Source: Lepas anatifera (lineage: Eukaryota; Arthropoda; Thecostraca; Lepadidae). Taken from it: a DNA stretch of 64,000 nucleotides. The notes under the pieces were generated by a model. The model ran no database searches. It saw only the letters and a program-made list of their open reading frames with translations, and was not told the DNA's origin. The stretch's first letter is position 1. Every line of letters starts with the position of its first letter. The DNA is taken from contig JAOTON010001597.1 of assembly GCA_034440635.1 (NCBI GenBank), positions 1 through 64,000 of the forward strand, read 5' to 3'. The position numbers were made by a program, and so were the translations under genes. Positions 10,260 through 20,960 of this stretch are shown here, piece after piece.

Positions 10260-11282
10260 CCCGCGCCCCACCGGGGGTCCGGCGCCACCTTCGCCCCACG
10301 GGGGCCATCGATGGCCCCCCTCTAACTCCGAAAATATGGGCGTTAGCCCAAATCTGCAAAGTGCAATAGAAAGTTCGCGTGAATTCAGTAAGAAATTACT
10401 TCGCATGTTTTAGTGCTCAGGTCAATGGTTTGACCTCCAGAGGTCAAATTAGGTCAAGATCGGCTATTTTCACTCAAATATGCAATGATTAAGCAAACTG
10501 GGCATAACTCTTATGTCATTAGAGCTATTGAGGCCTGGTAAAGTACATTTGATAGCAAATTGCCTGTACTTTTTCCGCTATGTGGAACGTAAAGACCTGC
10601 CGCCAGTGGTTTGACCGCCAGAGGTCACCTCGTGACCTAATATGACCTGAGGTCATGAAAGGTCAAAAAGTGACCTTGCCGTATATCAAATGAAAGCCAG
10701 TGACAAGACAAACACGATGGTGTTTGTTTCACCGCTCTAGCTCAATTAGGTCAAAAGTTATTGTCAAAATACTGTTTTTGACCTCCGGTGACCTTGGATG
10801 ACCTTGGAAAAGTCAAAGGGCAAATATGACCCCTGGGATCCGTGAAAGGGTGTCCAAAAACGTTGTTCTGAGCAGTCTGAGTATTTGAAATCATTTTTGT
10901 GGCTTTTATATCATGAAATAGCTTTTCCCCATGCTTTTCCAATGGGAGAGGTCGCCTCGTGACCTGACCTCAGGACACGAAATCGAAAAATCCCGGATAT
11001 ACACCTTGTAGACCCTGGAGGGGTCATGAAGTGTAGGAAGTTTCAAATCGATCGACTTTGAAATGTAGCTCTTACAGAGCTCTAAAGTGAAGTGAGGTGA
11101 CCTTGGTTGACCTCGTCTGGTGACCTGACCTTGGGTGACCCGGGGTAAAAAATTTCAGGGATGATGGGAAAATGATGCAGTGAGAGGTAGAGCCCTCAAC
11201 CGCGGTGCTGCGCCTCGTCGTTTTTCTGCTATCCCGGAAAAACCTTAGGGGGCCATCGATGGCCCCCCCCGTGGGGCGAGGG
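10260..11282. mobile_element. piggyBac-type non-autonomous element
   Basis: TTAA at 10256-10259 and TTAA at 11283-11286 flank inverted ends CCCGCGCCCCAC and GTGGGGCGAGGG, which differ at one base as inverted repeats. A TTAA target and a CCC terminus are the signature of the piggyBac superfamily. Each end also holds a perfect 20-base palindrome GGGGGCCATCGATGGCCCCC (10300-10319 and 11248-11267). The 1.0 kb interior has no long ORF, so it would depend on a transposase elsewhere. The interior is dominated by AGGTCA/TGACCT words. Confidence 0.65.
10419..11130. promoter_or_regulatory. Cluster of nuclear-receptor half-sites
   Basis: About 20 exact AGGTCA or TGACCT hexamers lie in 710 bases. They include TGACCTGAGGTCA at about 10641 (everted, spacing one), AGGTCACCTCGTGACCT at about 10621 (inverted, spacing five), and TGACCTTGG runs near 10780 and 11100. 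AGGTCA is the core half-site of ecdysone/RXR-type nuclear receptors. Function is inference; the words may simply be how this transposable element is built. Confidence 0.4.
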
Positions 11283-11489
11283 TTAACGTAAAATATTTCA
11301 GCTTGCTGTGCGCCGATGTCTTTTCCATTCAGTGCCCCGACTTTCGAACCGTGGTACTTCGAAGGGCTTGCGTGCATACTATCGGAAGCTACTGCTAAAA
11401 CACATGTCGCGGGCTGCCCGGACAATCGAGCAGTATCTCACCCGCTTATTGCTGGATAATTACCTCACTTTGCGAACGTCACACCCATG

Positions 11490-12612
11490 GTGGATACCTG
11501 CCTAACTGTGCTGACGCCCCACTGACGGTGGAACCTGCCTGATTGTGATAACGCCCCACTGATGGTGGATACCTGCCTGACTGTGATAACGCCCCACTGA
11601 CGGTGGATACCTGCCTAACTGTGCTGACGCCCCACTGACGGTGGATACCTGCCTAACTGTGCTGACGGTGGATGCCGCCCATCTGACGGAGGATACCTGT
11701 CTAACCGTCTGACGGTGGATGCCGTCTAACCGTACTGACGATGGATACCTGCCTAACTGTTTTGACACCCCACTGACGGTGGATACCTGCCTAACTGTTT
11801 TGACACCCCACTGACGGTGGATACCTGCCTAACTGTGCCGACGTCACACTGACGGTGGATACCTGCCTAACTCTTCTGACGCCCCACTTACGGTGGATAC
11901 CTGCCTCACTGTTCTGACGGGGCCCCACTGACGGTGGATACCTGCCTAACTGTCCTGACGCCCCACTGACGGTGGATACCTGCCTAACTGTCCTGACGCC
12001 CCACCGACGGTGGATACCTGCCTAACTGTTCTTACTCCCCACTGAGGATGGATACTTGCCTAACTGTCCTGACGCCGCACCGACGGTGGATACCTGCCTA
12101 ACTGTTCTTACTCCCCACTGAGGATGGATACTTGCCTAACCGTTGTGACGCCCCACTGACGGTGGATACCTGCCTAACTGTTCTTACTCCCCACTGAGGA
12201 TAGATGCCTGCCTAACCGTTGTGACGTCCCACTGATGGTGGATACCTGCCCAACTGTGTTGACGGTGGATACCTGCCTAACTGTGCTGACGGTGGATGCC
12301 TGCCTAACTGTGCTGACGGTGGATGCTTGCCTAACCGTTCTGACGTCCCACTGACGGTGGATACCAGCCAAACTGTGCTGACGGTGGATACCTGTCTAAC
12401 CCTGCTGACGGTGGATACCTGCCTAAATGTGCCGATGGTGGATACCTGATTAACTGTCTGAAGTCACACTGACGGTGGATACCTGCCTAACTGTGCTGAC
12501 GGTGCATACCTGCCTTCCTGTGTTGGCGGTGGATACCTGCTTAACTGTGCTGGCGGTGGATACCTGCCTAGCCGTGCTGACGGTGGATACCTGCCTAGCC
12601 GTGCTGGCCTCA
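11490..12612 (+). repeat. 38-bp minisatellite, about 30 copies
   Basis: The unit begins GGTGGATACCTGCCTAACTG and continues with TGCTGACGCCCCACTGAC. Some units are shortened to about 27 bases by loss of the GCCCCACTGAC part. Copies diverge by a few substitutions, including a GAGGATGGATACTTGCC subtype near 12045-12200. It abuts a CpG-rich possible first exon. Confidence 0.9.
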
Positions 12613-12639
12613 CACCACACGCACTCTGAAGCTGACATC

Positions 12640-12934
12640 ACGCCCCGGCGCTGACGCCGCGCCGGCTGCCGCCGCCGAGCTCCGTCGTCAGCCGCGGCGC
12701 CGCTCCCTGTCGGCGGTGGCAGCGTCGCTGGCCCCTGTGTGTCGGCGGCGGCGCCGTCCGCGGCTCAGTCGGCCGCCGGACCTCGTCGCGTGGGGCGCCG
12801 TAGTTCGTGCTGCGGCTGCGCGTGGTGTCAGAGTGCGGAATCTGGTTTGTTAAGGACATTGTTGGTGAGAGACACAAAGCTTGGCGACCTCTTGTGAGGA
12901 CTGGGCTTTGCTGGAGACTGAAGGACTCTGGGAA
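12640..12934 (+). promoter_or_regulatory. CpG-rich region, possible promoter and first exon
   Basis: A block dense in CGG/GCC (12650-12830) passes into less GC-rich sequence that ends at a strong donor GGGAAG|GTGAGTGG (12934). No clear start-codon frame is supported, so this would be a 5' UTR exon. Which gene it would serve is unknown; the RhoGEF lies 14 kb downstream on the same strand. This is inferred from composition and the donor only. Confidence 0.3.
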
Positions 12935-13507
12935 GGTGAGTGGACACATGTTGGTTTGGCCCATTTGTGCATTCAGCTGAGTAATTTGGGGGCCAAAGGC
13001 CCATCAATCACAGTCGAGAGAAAAACTGTGCTTTGTGCTGTGATTATATTGTATGTTGATCCCGAGTGTCCTGAATTTTTCGTTGTTTGTTGGAAGAGGT
13101 AATGCACGCATAACGGTGGGATCCTACAACATTCGCAAGGACACGGGCTTTTCCTGTTGAAATTTTCATGGATTACACTGGGGCTATATTTTTACACTGA
13201 TACGACCAAATTAATTTAAAATTTTTCTTGAATAGTTGAATCAAATTTCCAGTCAACACCCACTCCCACCCCACCAGCCCCTGTTTTTTTCAGTATGCTC
13301 CGTTGTAGGTATCATTAATTATCGCTACAACTTTTTCCGTTGCAAGCACACAGGCTCTGTTTACTAACTGGGATATATTTTTAGATCATTTGAGAATCAT
13401 TGCTGAGTCTAAACATGATCCATATACTGTTGGAGTTTAGCTGCGTAATAATATTTTTAAAATAAAATATTTATTTCTATAATAATTACATTTGTCGGGG
13501 TTTAACC
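12935..13507. other. AT-rich, nothing recognised
   Basis: No coding frame, repeat array or RNA gene is apparent. Confidence 0.4.
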
Positions 13508-13650
13508 AGGGTCGGATCCAGACCGTTTGGGGGGTAATGGGGCCAAAATAGTGGAAATAAATGTGGATAAAGGAAATCGGCATTTTTGGGTCAATTTCCC
13601 AGTTTTGCCCCCCAGTGGGTTTAACGACAGTGGGTTTAACGACGCACCAG
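13508..13650. mobile_element. Truncated hAT-like MITE end
   Basis: CAGGGTCGGATCCAGACC followed by a G-run resembles the left end CAGTGGCGGATCCAGG of the elements at 35369 and 60355. No matching right end is seen before the SINE begins. A 15-base unit AGTGGGTTTAACGAC is duplicated near its right side. Confidence 0.3.
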
Positions 13651-13660
13651 CTGCCAAGGT

Positions 13661-13801
13661 TATACAGCGTCGCGAACTCTCACCCTGTCGGGAGGGATTT
13701 GGGGGATCAGATCGACTTATTCAGAGGCTCCGCCGGGATTTGAACCCGGAATCGGTGGCTTAAGAGCTTTTGATGTTGTCCATTAAGCCACCGATGATCC
13801 C
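13661..13801 (-). mobile_element. tRNA-derived SINE, copy 1
   Basis: On the minus strand it carries a pol III A box TGGCTTAATGG and B box GGGTTCAAATCCC at tRNA-like spacing, then a body ending in GGGTGAGAGTTCGCGACGC. It is not an intact tRNA: the 5' GGGGATC cannot pair with the CGGAGCC after the T arm. Instead CGGTGGCTTAA and TTAAGCCACCG form an 11-bp perfect inverted repeat. The copy at 46643-46776 shares both the tRNA-like head and the tail, which defines a family. Confidence 0.6.
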
Positions 13802-14749
13802 CTTTTTCTCGTTGCATTCATATCTGAGAAGTGTTTGGTCTCCGGTCCTGTAGGGGCATGCATAAATACGTTTCGCGTTGTCGGGAACATGCTGAATTTA
13901 CTCACAACAATGACTGCTGCTGGTTTAGCTCTCATGCTTCTTATAGCTTCCAACAACGTCCAATCGTACCTGACGTTACAAAATCACCAGATGTCACCCA
14001 ACAAACACGCATTCTCCGTGCCTGTAGCTGTTTTATCCCGTGCATCAGACTGCCTTCTCCCGAGCACTATTTCCACACCTTCCCGTCTTCTCAAGTCGTC
14101 CAACTGCTGTGTCATCGTGCCGATTGTCACCGCCTTATCCCACATCGCCATCAGCACTTCATTGTTCCGGCTCTTCTGCGTGGGAGCGCCTCCGACCATC
14201 TCGCACGTTACGCGGCGCTCGTTACGTCAGCTGGCGTGCTGCCACACTGTGTTTTCTCGCGTCTGCTGACCACTGGCGCTCCGGTTATCCACGAAGCGCG
14301 AACAGCCACCGCACAAAACAGCGGCGTCACGCCGTGACGCTGCCGGCGTAACAGCGGTGGGCGCGTCACCTTTGTGTGGAAACGACGCTCTGTGTCTGTG
14401 ACGGGTGTCGTGAAGACAGTGGGTCGGGACAAAACGCAGAAAACGGGACGGCGTCGGGAGCGACAGTCTGGGTGACATGCCGTAACTCTTTGACGTCAGA
14501 AGGCGCTGGACTTTTGGGTCACTTCCGCCACAGCTTGGCAGACTTCTGAAGGAACTGAGCGCGGCGAGTGCGTGACTGAACGATTTCAGTGTGTCAACTA
14601 GTCCGTGGATCACCTCGGAATGGTAGTGCTGGAAAGCGTTAAATCGGATTTCCATGTGTTCCATAACGATTCCGACAGCGCCGTATGTGACACTCCCTAG
14701 CATTGCCAAATCATCATTCATACATGAGCGGTCGGTGGTGGGTGACAGT
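13802..14749. other. Unassigned region with long overlapping frames
   Basis: Several frames are open on both strands. The longest, minus 14721-14227 (164 codons), starts NDDLAMLGSVTYGAVGIVME and includes a helical-looking RFNAFQHYHSEVIHGLVDTL, but its second half looks like random GC-rich translation. No motif or splice structure convinced me. Confidence 0.2.
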
Positions 14750-15140
14750 CGTCGCCATCAGTGCCACGCGACTCGCCTCAGATGGCGGCCGGGCCAGACG
14801 CAGCGGCGCCACCTGCCATGACGCCAGTCCCCGGACGACCTCGCCGGCGGTCCCTGCTAACGACTGCCCCAGTATCGCCGCCGACCCGCCGGCGCCGGGC
14901 AGGGGCAGGTGGGTTTGTGTCGTGATCGATACCGTCGCCGTGTGTCTGTGGTGGCCGGCGGCCGGTGAGCTCGGACGGCAGGTAGAGGGCCTCAGACGCC
15001 GACACCGGACACACCTGCAGGGCGCCCTCTGTCGGCGGCGAGACCCCGGATACACCTGCACGGCGCCCTCTGTCAGCGGCGAGACACCGGACACGTGTCC
15101 GGGTCACATGTGTGCACGCTCGTGGCGCGCGGTTAGAAGA
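14750..15140. other. CpG-rich block with a short tandem repeat
   Basis: GC-rich DNA containing two to three copies of a 44-base unit around ACACCTGCAGGGCGCCCTCT and CGGCGAGAC (about 15005-15095). Frames open in all directions are expected from the composition. It could be a CpG island; no donor or start supports a transcript. Confidence 0.3.
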
Positions 15141-16899
15141 GGAAGTGGTCGGGGATCTGACAGAGTCTGAATGAACCGTGCCCTGACATGAACCAGCTGT
15201 TGGTGTTGCGATCTAGTGATAGCCGTGATGGTGCGGAATTTATATCAAGTTGCGGGGATCTGTAGCACAGTTAATAAGGCACAACATTAGACCTAGCGTG
15301 ATTCATAACTGACGAACAGCTTTTGAGACACAACTGTTAGCTCTGAACGTGGCTTCGTGCTACTTATTTCACACTTGTCTTTAGAAAAAACCAGGAAAGA
15401 CAATTGCTTTCCGCAGTTCGCCACGCAGTTTCCACCTAGCGCGGTCCTGAGAACCGGTGACCGCCGTGAACTGGAATGTCATGCACGCTGTTTGTGGATT
15501 CCTGCTTTTATAGCACCATCTGCTGGATCCGGACATGCCTGCGGGGCAGCAAGGACGCTGGTGGAGCCCTGGAGCCACCATCCATCCTTGACATATTTCG
15601 CTTCTCAGCGCTACAAACAGGGCCTGATCTTGACTAATGGTTTGGAGAGGGGGAAGGCAGTGGGGCCCAAAATCACAAAAACAGCGTTTGTTATAAAGAA
15701 ATCGGCGAAAATACGATGGTTTAGAGAAGCACCTAAATGCCTTATATGTCCCCTCCCTGGATCTGGCCACTGGTTACTTGCGATGGAACGCCGATCCCAG
15801 TTTCCTCGCCACTCGGACGGCTGCAGTGACGTCACTGGTCCGTCTGCTGCGGTGACGTCACTGGCATCCAGCTGTGGTGAACGCCCCAGTCACCGGAACT
15901 GATCACGGAAAAGTAGTCGTGAGTATCGGCTTTGTGCTCACTGGCATCACCCAGGCGCAATCCTGGTAAAAAGGCCGCAAGGATGATTGGTCTGCCTTAA
16001 GAATGGACACATTCTTCTGCTTGCTTTATGCACCAAAAAGCTGAGGTGGGCGTGGATATGGAGGTCCCATGGGTCGGTCCCTTTGTTTTCAGCCGTACTA
16101 GTTAGCCCAGTTTCCAGATCCAACACAGAAGATAGGAACCGATTTCCCTGAAAGATCACAGTGGCCGTGTGCCTCGTTAGACCTGTCCATGACCACTGAA
16201 GTGAACTGCCCGCCGCGTGATCTGGATTGTTCAGTGCAGCCCTTGACCTGGCCCTTGTTTGAAGTCACACAGCTCACGTGACGGTATTCACGTGTCGCCC
16301 TGGAGTTCTAGTCCAGCTGCAGGGTCAACCGAGTTGCTGCACTACCGCGTCGCTGCAGACTTGTTAACGAGCTCTGTTGTACGGTGGGTGGTTACGTTAT
16401 TACTTCGTGCTCCTGTAATCAGCTCAGGATTTGTGGCCAGACAGGATTAAGCCAAACGAGAATTTACGCAACTGATTGGGGTCACAGTCATCACTGTAAG
16501 CTTAGGCGGCGTATGTTGGCTGTTGAAACACGCCCCCTGCGAGATCGTAACAGGTGATCGAGGGTAGCCTGTCGAAGTTGTCATCCCTCACAGCTCACAA
16601 ATGGTGTTATCAATAAGCGCACTATGCCGTAATTTCATGCGCTATATTTCTGGAAGGTACATACATACGTTGTCACTTCTTTGTATTGCTGATATATTGC
16701 GGCGGGTTGAAGATACGCTCGCACTGGGAACACATACGATTCTGGCTCCTGCTTAGCCCCAACTGCGGCTGTCAGCACACCCTTCGGGTCGAGGCAAGTC
16801 AGCATGTTTGAGCGGCCGGATCCTGTCAGCATTTTTCCACTTAGCTGAGCGTCTGCATGTTTGTACGTGGTCCCGTCTGTGAGTTAGCATACGTCAGCA
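15141..16899. other. Intergenic, no gene recognised
   Basis: A 181-codon plus frame (15357-15902) and its antisense shadow have no recognisable domain and read like chance ORFs. The only notable items are two TGACGTCA palindromes at 15827 and 15853. Confidence 0.3.
15827..15860. promoter_or_regulatory. Tandem pair of CRE palindromes
   Basis: AGTGACGTCACTGG (core at 15827-15834) and GGTGACGTCACTGG (core at 15853-15860) are 26 bases apart and share flanks, indicating a small duplication. TGACGTCA is the full CREB/ATF site. No promoter is visible beside it, so function is unproven. Confidence 0.35.
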
Positions 16900-17175
16900 C
16901 GCCTGCTGGAACCCGCCAGCAAGGTTGTCGGGACAGACAGCCTGCTGTCCCATGACCGTCAGCCTGTTTTTCCGCTGCCCCATGACCGTCAGCCTCCCGT
17001 CTCGATATCTCGGGACAGCTAGCCGTCCCGCTGTCCCAGGACAGTCAGACTGCCGTCCCGCCGTCCCAGGACAGTCGGACTGCTGACCCGTTGTCCCAGG
17101 ACAGTCAGCCTGCCGTCCCGCCGTCCCGGGACAGGTCAGCCTGCCGTCCCGCCGTCCCATGACCGTCAGCCTGTT
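16900..17175. repeat. About 30-bp minisatellite, GTCAGCCTGCCGTCCC type
   Basis: Roughly nine units built of GTCAGCCTGCCGTCCCGC and CCGTCCCAGGACA. It runs into a CpG-rich stretch (17176-17345). The minus-strand open frame over it is a repeat translation. Confidence 0.8.
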
Positions 17176-17446
17176 GCCCCGCTGTTCGGACGCTGTCGGT
17201 AATCGCGATTTGACGTCGGGACCATAATTACGGCGCTCCCAGCAGTCGGCGCGGTCGGCGGCCCGGCGCCGTTTTGCTGGGACCCGGCGGCGACGCCCCG
17301 GGCGGTCCACTTCCCGGGAGGAGGCCTGCACGCGGCACTTTATCGCGCGTCCGTGAGCTGCAGCTGGGGTCATGAAGAATCATTCTTGTCAGCTCGGTTT
17401 CGACTTATTCGCCATGTTGTGAACCGGCTCTGATAAACCTCTGCCC

Positions 17447-18770
17447 ATGCCAATGTGTGGAGGTTTGCGTGGACACACCCGACAAGCGAGTCTGTTCAAA
17501 TTTACAGATTTCCTAAATGTATCAACGTTCGGTGGTGTTCTAACCAAGAAACAACACGGTTTTGTCCCACGCAGGTCTTGTGACACAAATTTAGCTAGTC
17601 TCCTAAAAACTGCGTGGGATTCCATCTCTTCAGGCCATCAGACAGATGTCATATACACTGACTACTCTTCGGCATTCCAGAGCGTGAACCATAAACTTCT
17701 CCTCCACAAACTTCAAATATCCTACAATATTTCCGGACAGGCTCTGAATTGCCTTAACACTTTTCTGTGCAATCGTAAACAACGAGTCATTATCAATGGA
17801 AAATGCTCTGATCTGGACACAGGTTCGCTCTGGAACGCCGGAAGGTAGTCTGATATCTCCGTTGCTCTTTGCACTCTTCAAAAATGACCTACCGGACAAC
17901 ATTCAGACAAATATTCTTCTCTTTGCTGACGATGTAAAGCTCTATCACAAAATCACCGAGTCAAAGGACTCGGAACTTCTTAAGGACTGTTGGCTGCTTT
18001 GGCCCAGAAACCACCCATCAAAATGCTGCTCGTTTAGAATCACTCTGAAAAGACATCCAATTCTACCCCGGTACAAAATTCAAAATACTTATCTAGATCA
18101 CGTAGAAGAAGTTCGAGATCTGGGTGTTTGACTTGACACGAAATTAACCTTTAAAAACCACATCGATTACACCGTCAGCAAGGCAAATAGGACGATGGGT
18201 GTGCTCATACGATCTCTCCAGACCGGCCGAGCCGCGGGAAGTCTGAAAACAGACCCCATTCTAGCAGCATATTTCGGCAATGTTCGGTCCATTCTTGAAT
18301 ACGGTTGTGTTATTTGGGGAGGGGCTGCTCAAACTCATTTGGAAAGGCTGGACAGAATTCAGCACAAATTTCTTATGTGGTTAGCTGCCCACATTCATAC
18401 ATCTCGGCCTTCCATCACGCTTTCTTATCACGACCTATTAAATCCATTCAAAATCGCCAGCCTCTCGCAAAGAAGATATCAACATGATTTATGTTTCATT
18501 AAAAAAATAATAATGGGCAAGATAGACTCCGCCTTCTTGCTTGGAAGCCTCTCCTTTCACGTCCCTCAGCGTCGAACCAGGGGGGCACAACTACAAATTT
18601 TTCAGGTTCTATTTGGCCGCGTCGAAACTGTAAAGCGAGGTGTTTTTATTCGTGCTTTACTTTGTGTCAATGATTTCACGATCAAGTGTCCCACAATCGA
18701 TCCGTTTACCACCACATGCCATATGTTTGAAGGTGCTGTAGTGAAGCACATCAGGCAGCACCTGTTTTGA
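17447..18770 (+). pseudogene. Degenerate LINE reverse transcriptase, 5'-truncated
   Basis: Blocks of a non-LTR retrotransposon RT appear in order: LTKKQHGFVPRRSCDTNLAS, DVIYTDYSSAFQSVNHKLLL, SGTPEGSLISPLLFALFKND, ILLFADDVKLYHKI, then the thumb and C-terminal region LDTKLTFKNH to HLERLDRIQHKFL and TGA at 18768. The FADD catalytic motif is kept, but the canonical AFD is AFQ. There is a frame change near 17815, a TGA at 18129-18131 and lost residues around 18010. The endonuclease domain is missing. The style fits the Jockey/CR1 group. About 130 bases of T-rich 3' tail follow. Confidence 0.85.
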
Positions 18771-20729
18771 TTATCGTGTGGCTCTTGTTTTAGTCTATGT
18801 TTTAGCGGAAATTTTTACCTTCATCTTGTGTTTTTGTTTGTGCTTTTATCTACACATCTTGTATGCCCACTTTTATTATTATATTCTTTTTGTTTCTTTT
18901 TTTATAAATTTTGTTCAAGCTGTTCCTAGTACGGCTGCCGGAGTCGGAGTCTCACAAAAGTCATCAAGGGACTTGTCACGGAGTCCCCGACCTCACCACC
19001 CGAACGAGCAACTCCCTCAATGGAGGGTTAATTTAGAAGCCAAAGTTTAACGTCCCACAAAGCACAGGGACGGCCGCCCCGCTCAGGTCACCCTCTCACC
19101 AGTCAGTTGCCAGCCGACCTACATCGGGTAAACTATTGAGCGCCGGAGCGCGTCAGGGGAACCGATCCCAAGCCTGGACACGCACTGCCAATGCATGCTT
19201 CTGCATGCTTTATTTCATAATGATATCTTATTTCTACAATATTTTAATGACACCAAGACTTAGGGCGGGTGCGTGACTTTGTTGCCTATCTCGGAATGCC
19301 ACGGGTATCATTTTTATCATTTCATTGTAAATACCATGTCTTTGTTTGAATTATTTGACTTGAGCTATTAGTGGGTTATACCTGTTGCTCATTTACATGA
19401 ATAAATACGAAAAAATAATTCTTCAGAATAGACAATTTTTTGGCCTATCATCGGTCTTTTTGTTGTGTATGTTATCATCTTCGCTGCAATGTAAATACCC
19501 TGATAATGGGCGATCTGATAACACCGCGTTAGAGAGGCGAAGGATGCAGTGGAGTTTATTTTCCGGGAAACAATTGGCGCTGTAGGACCACATTCCCGTT
19601 ATCAAATCGCTTTAGCCTGGTGAATGTGATCCGAATCCCCACCAGCACTCAGCACCACAGCTTGTGAGATTGGAACCAAAGGCCTCACCGCCGCAGCGTT
19701 AAGTTGTAAGATGCACATTTCGGTACTGGAATTTCGAGATCACGAGCAGCGGTGTAACTTAGGAACACCATCGAGCTCGCAAAGGTAGCGAGGTGCCACT
19801 TTTGGCGCAGCAGCATAGTTGGTGTCGAATTTCACATCGGGGAGGTACCACTCGCATCATGGGAAGGGGGAACTGGAAGCGACATTTTTCAGGGGAGTGT
19901 CGAGAATATTTCAAGGGCACACGAAGGAACGTTAAGGCTGCAAACAGGCGGTTGAGGATGCAAAACTGATAAGTGATGCATCTGCACCCCTAAAAACACA
20001 CAACGCCCTGATTGAGAGGATGAGAGGATGATACAGGACCTTGGATTAAAAGAGACAAAGCAGCAGGTGCAGTAGGAGTTTTTATGCAAATACAAACTAG
20101 TTCTGTCGATAGTTTGACAAGTTTGGTTATTGCAAAATAAAGTTTTTGGTATTCTAAATAAATTTTAAACATTTTTCTTTTGTTTTCATCTACCATTAGC
20201 AAATGGTATAAAGCTCCACGTGCATGGAGCTGGACAAATTAGTTATACATAACGTTCTGACTCTTCACTAACTTTGTTTAACCAAAGCAAGAAATCTAGC
20301 AAAACAAGCCACCTTGCGTCAGAAGAAAACTCGATTCACCGTCTCGGAATGTATGCATCTACATGCAGACATTCCAGCAGTATGTGCGTACCCCTGCTGT
20401 TCCGTGAATTCTTGCGGTATGTGTTTTTTTTTAGGAATGCGTGCCTCATTTGTGGCAGATCGTAATCAGTACATAACAATGTGCAGCCTTTAATGAGGGG
20501 CGTGACCGTGCAGCCTTCTCCAATCAGGCCCGGGACTAGGGAGATGTACGGCAGATAAAATGCCTTCCCACGTTTGCATCCCAGTGCGCAGCATCATCCT
20601 TCTATTAAAAACGAGGTTACCTGTTAGAGCACCAGAGCGACCACAGTGCATCAAGCAGAGCAGCAAACAGAAGATGCTCCGGTGCAGGCATTTCGATCAG
20701 GTGACACCTGGCTCCGTTTACACGCGCCG
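18771..20729. other. Intergenic, AT-rich
   Basis: The start may be the LINE 3' UTR. A GC-richer block at 18930-19200 could be another repeat fragment. No gene was recognised. Confidence 0.35.
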
Positions 20730-20960
20730 TTCTGTTTTGTCAATAGTTGTTGCCGGCGGTGAGCGTGTTCTTCCACATCGGGAGTGCGGCGGACCTGTAA
20801 TTTGCATCACCGCCTGGTGCGCGCGCGCCGCCGCGGCGGCCCCGGTCACGCACCACAGCGCCGGCCTCCAGCCGCCGGAGCGGAGACCCGGCCTTCCTGC
20901 TGTTGTACCTGCCGCTGCTGCCGGCCCGCGCCCCGCCGTACAACGGTCGCGGACAGCGCA
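20730..20960. other. CpG-rich island
   Basis: Contains runs of GCGCGCGCCGCCGCGGCGG and alternating purine-pyrimidine sequence. It may be a promoter remnant; no first exon is evident. Confidence 0.3.

Noticed and set aside
13661..13801. Intact tRNA gene on the minus strand
   Set aside because: A and B boxes are present but the acceptor stem does not pair and a shared SINE tail follows.
15357..15902. 181-codon plus-strand ORF
   Set aside because: No domain, low coding character, and the antisense frame is equally open.
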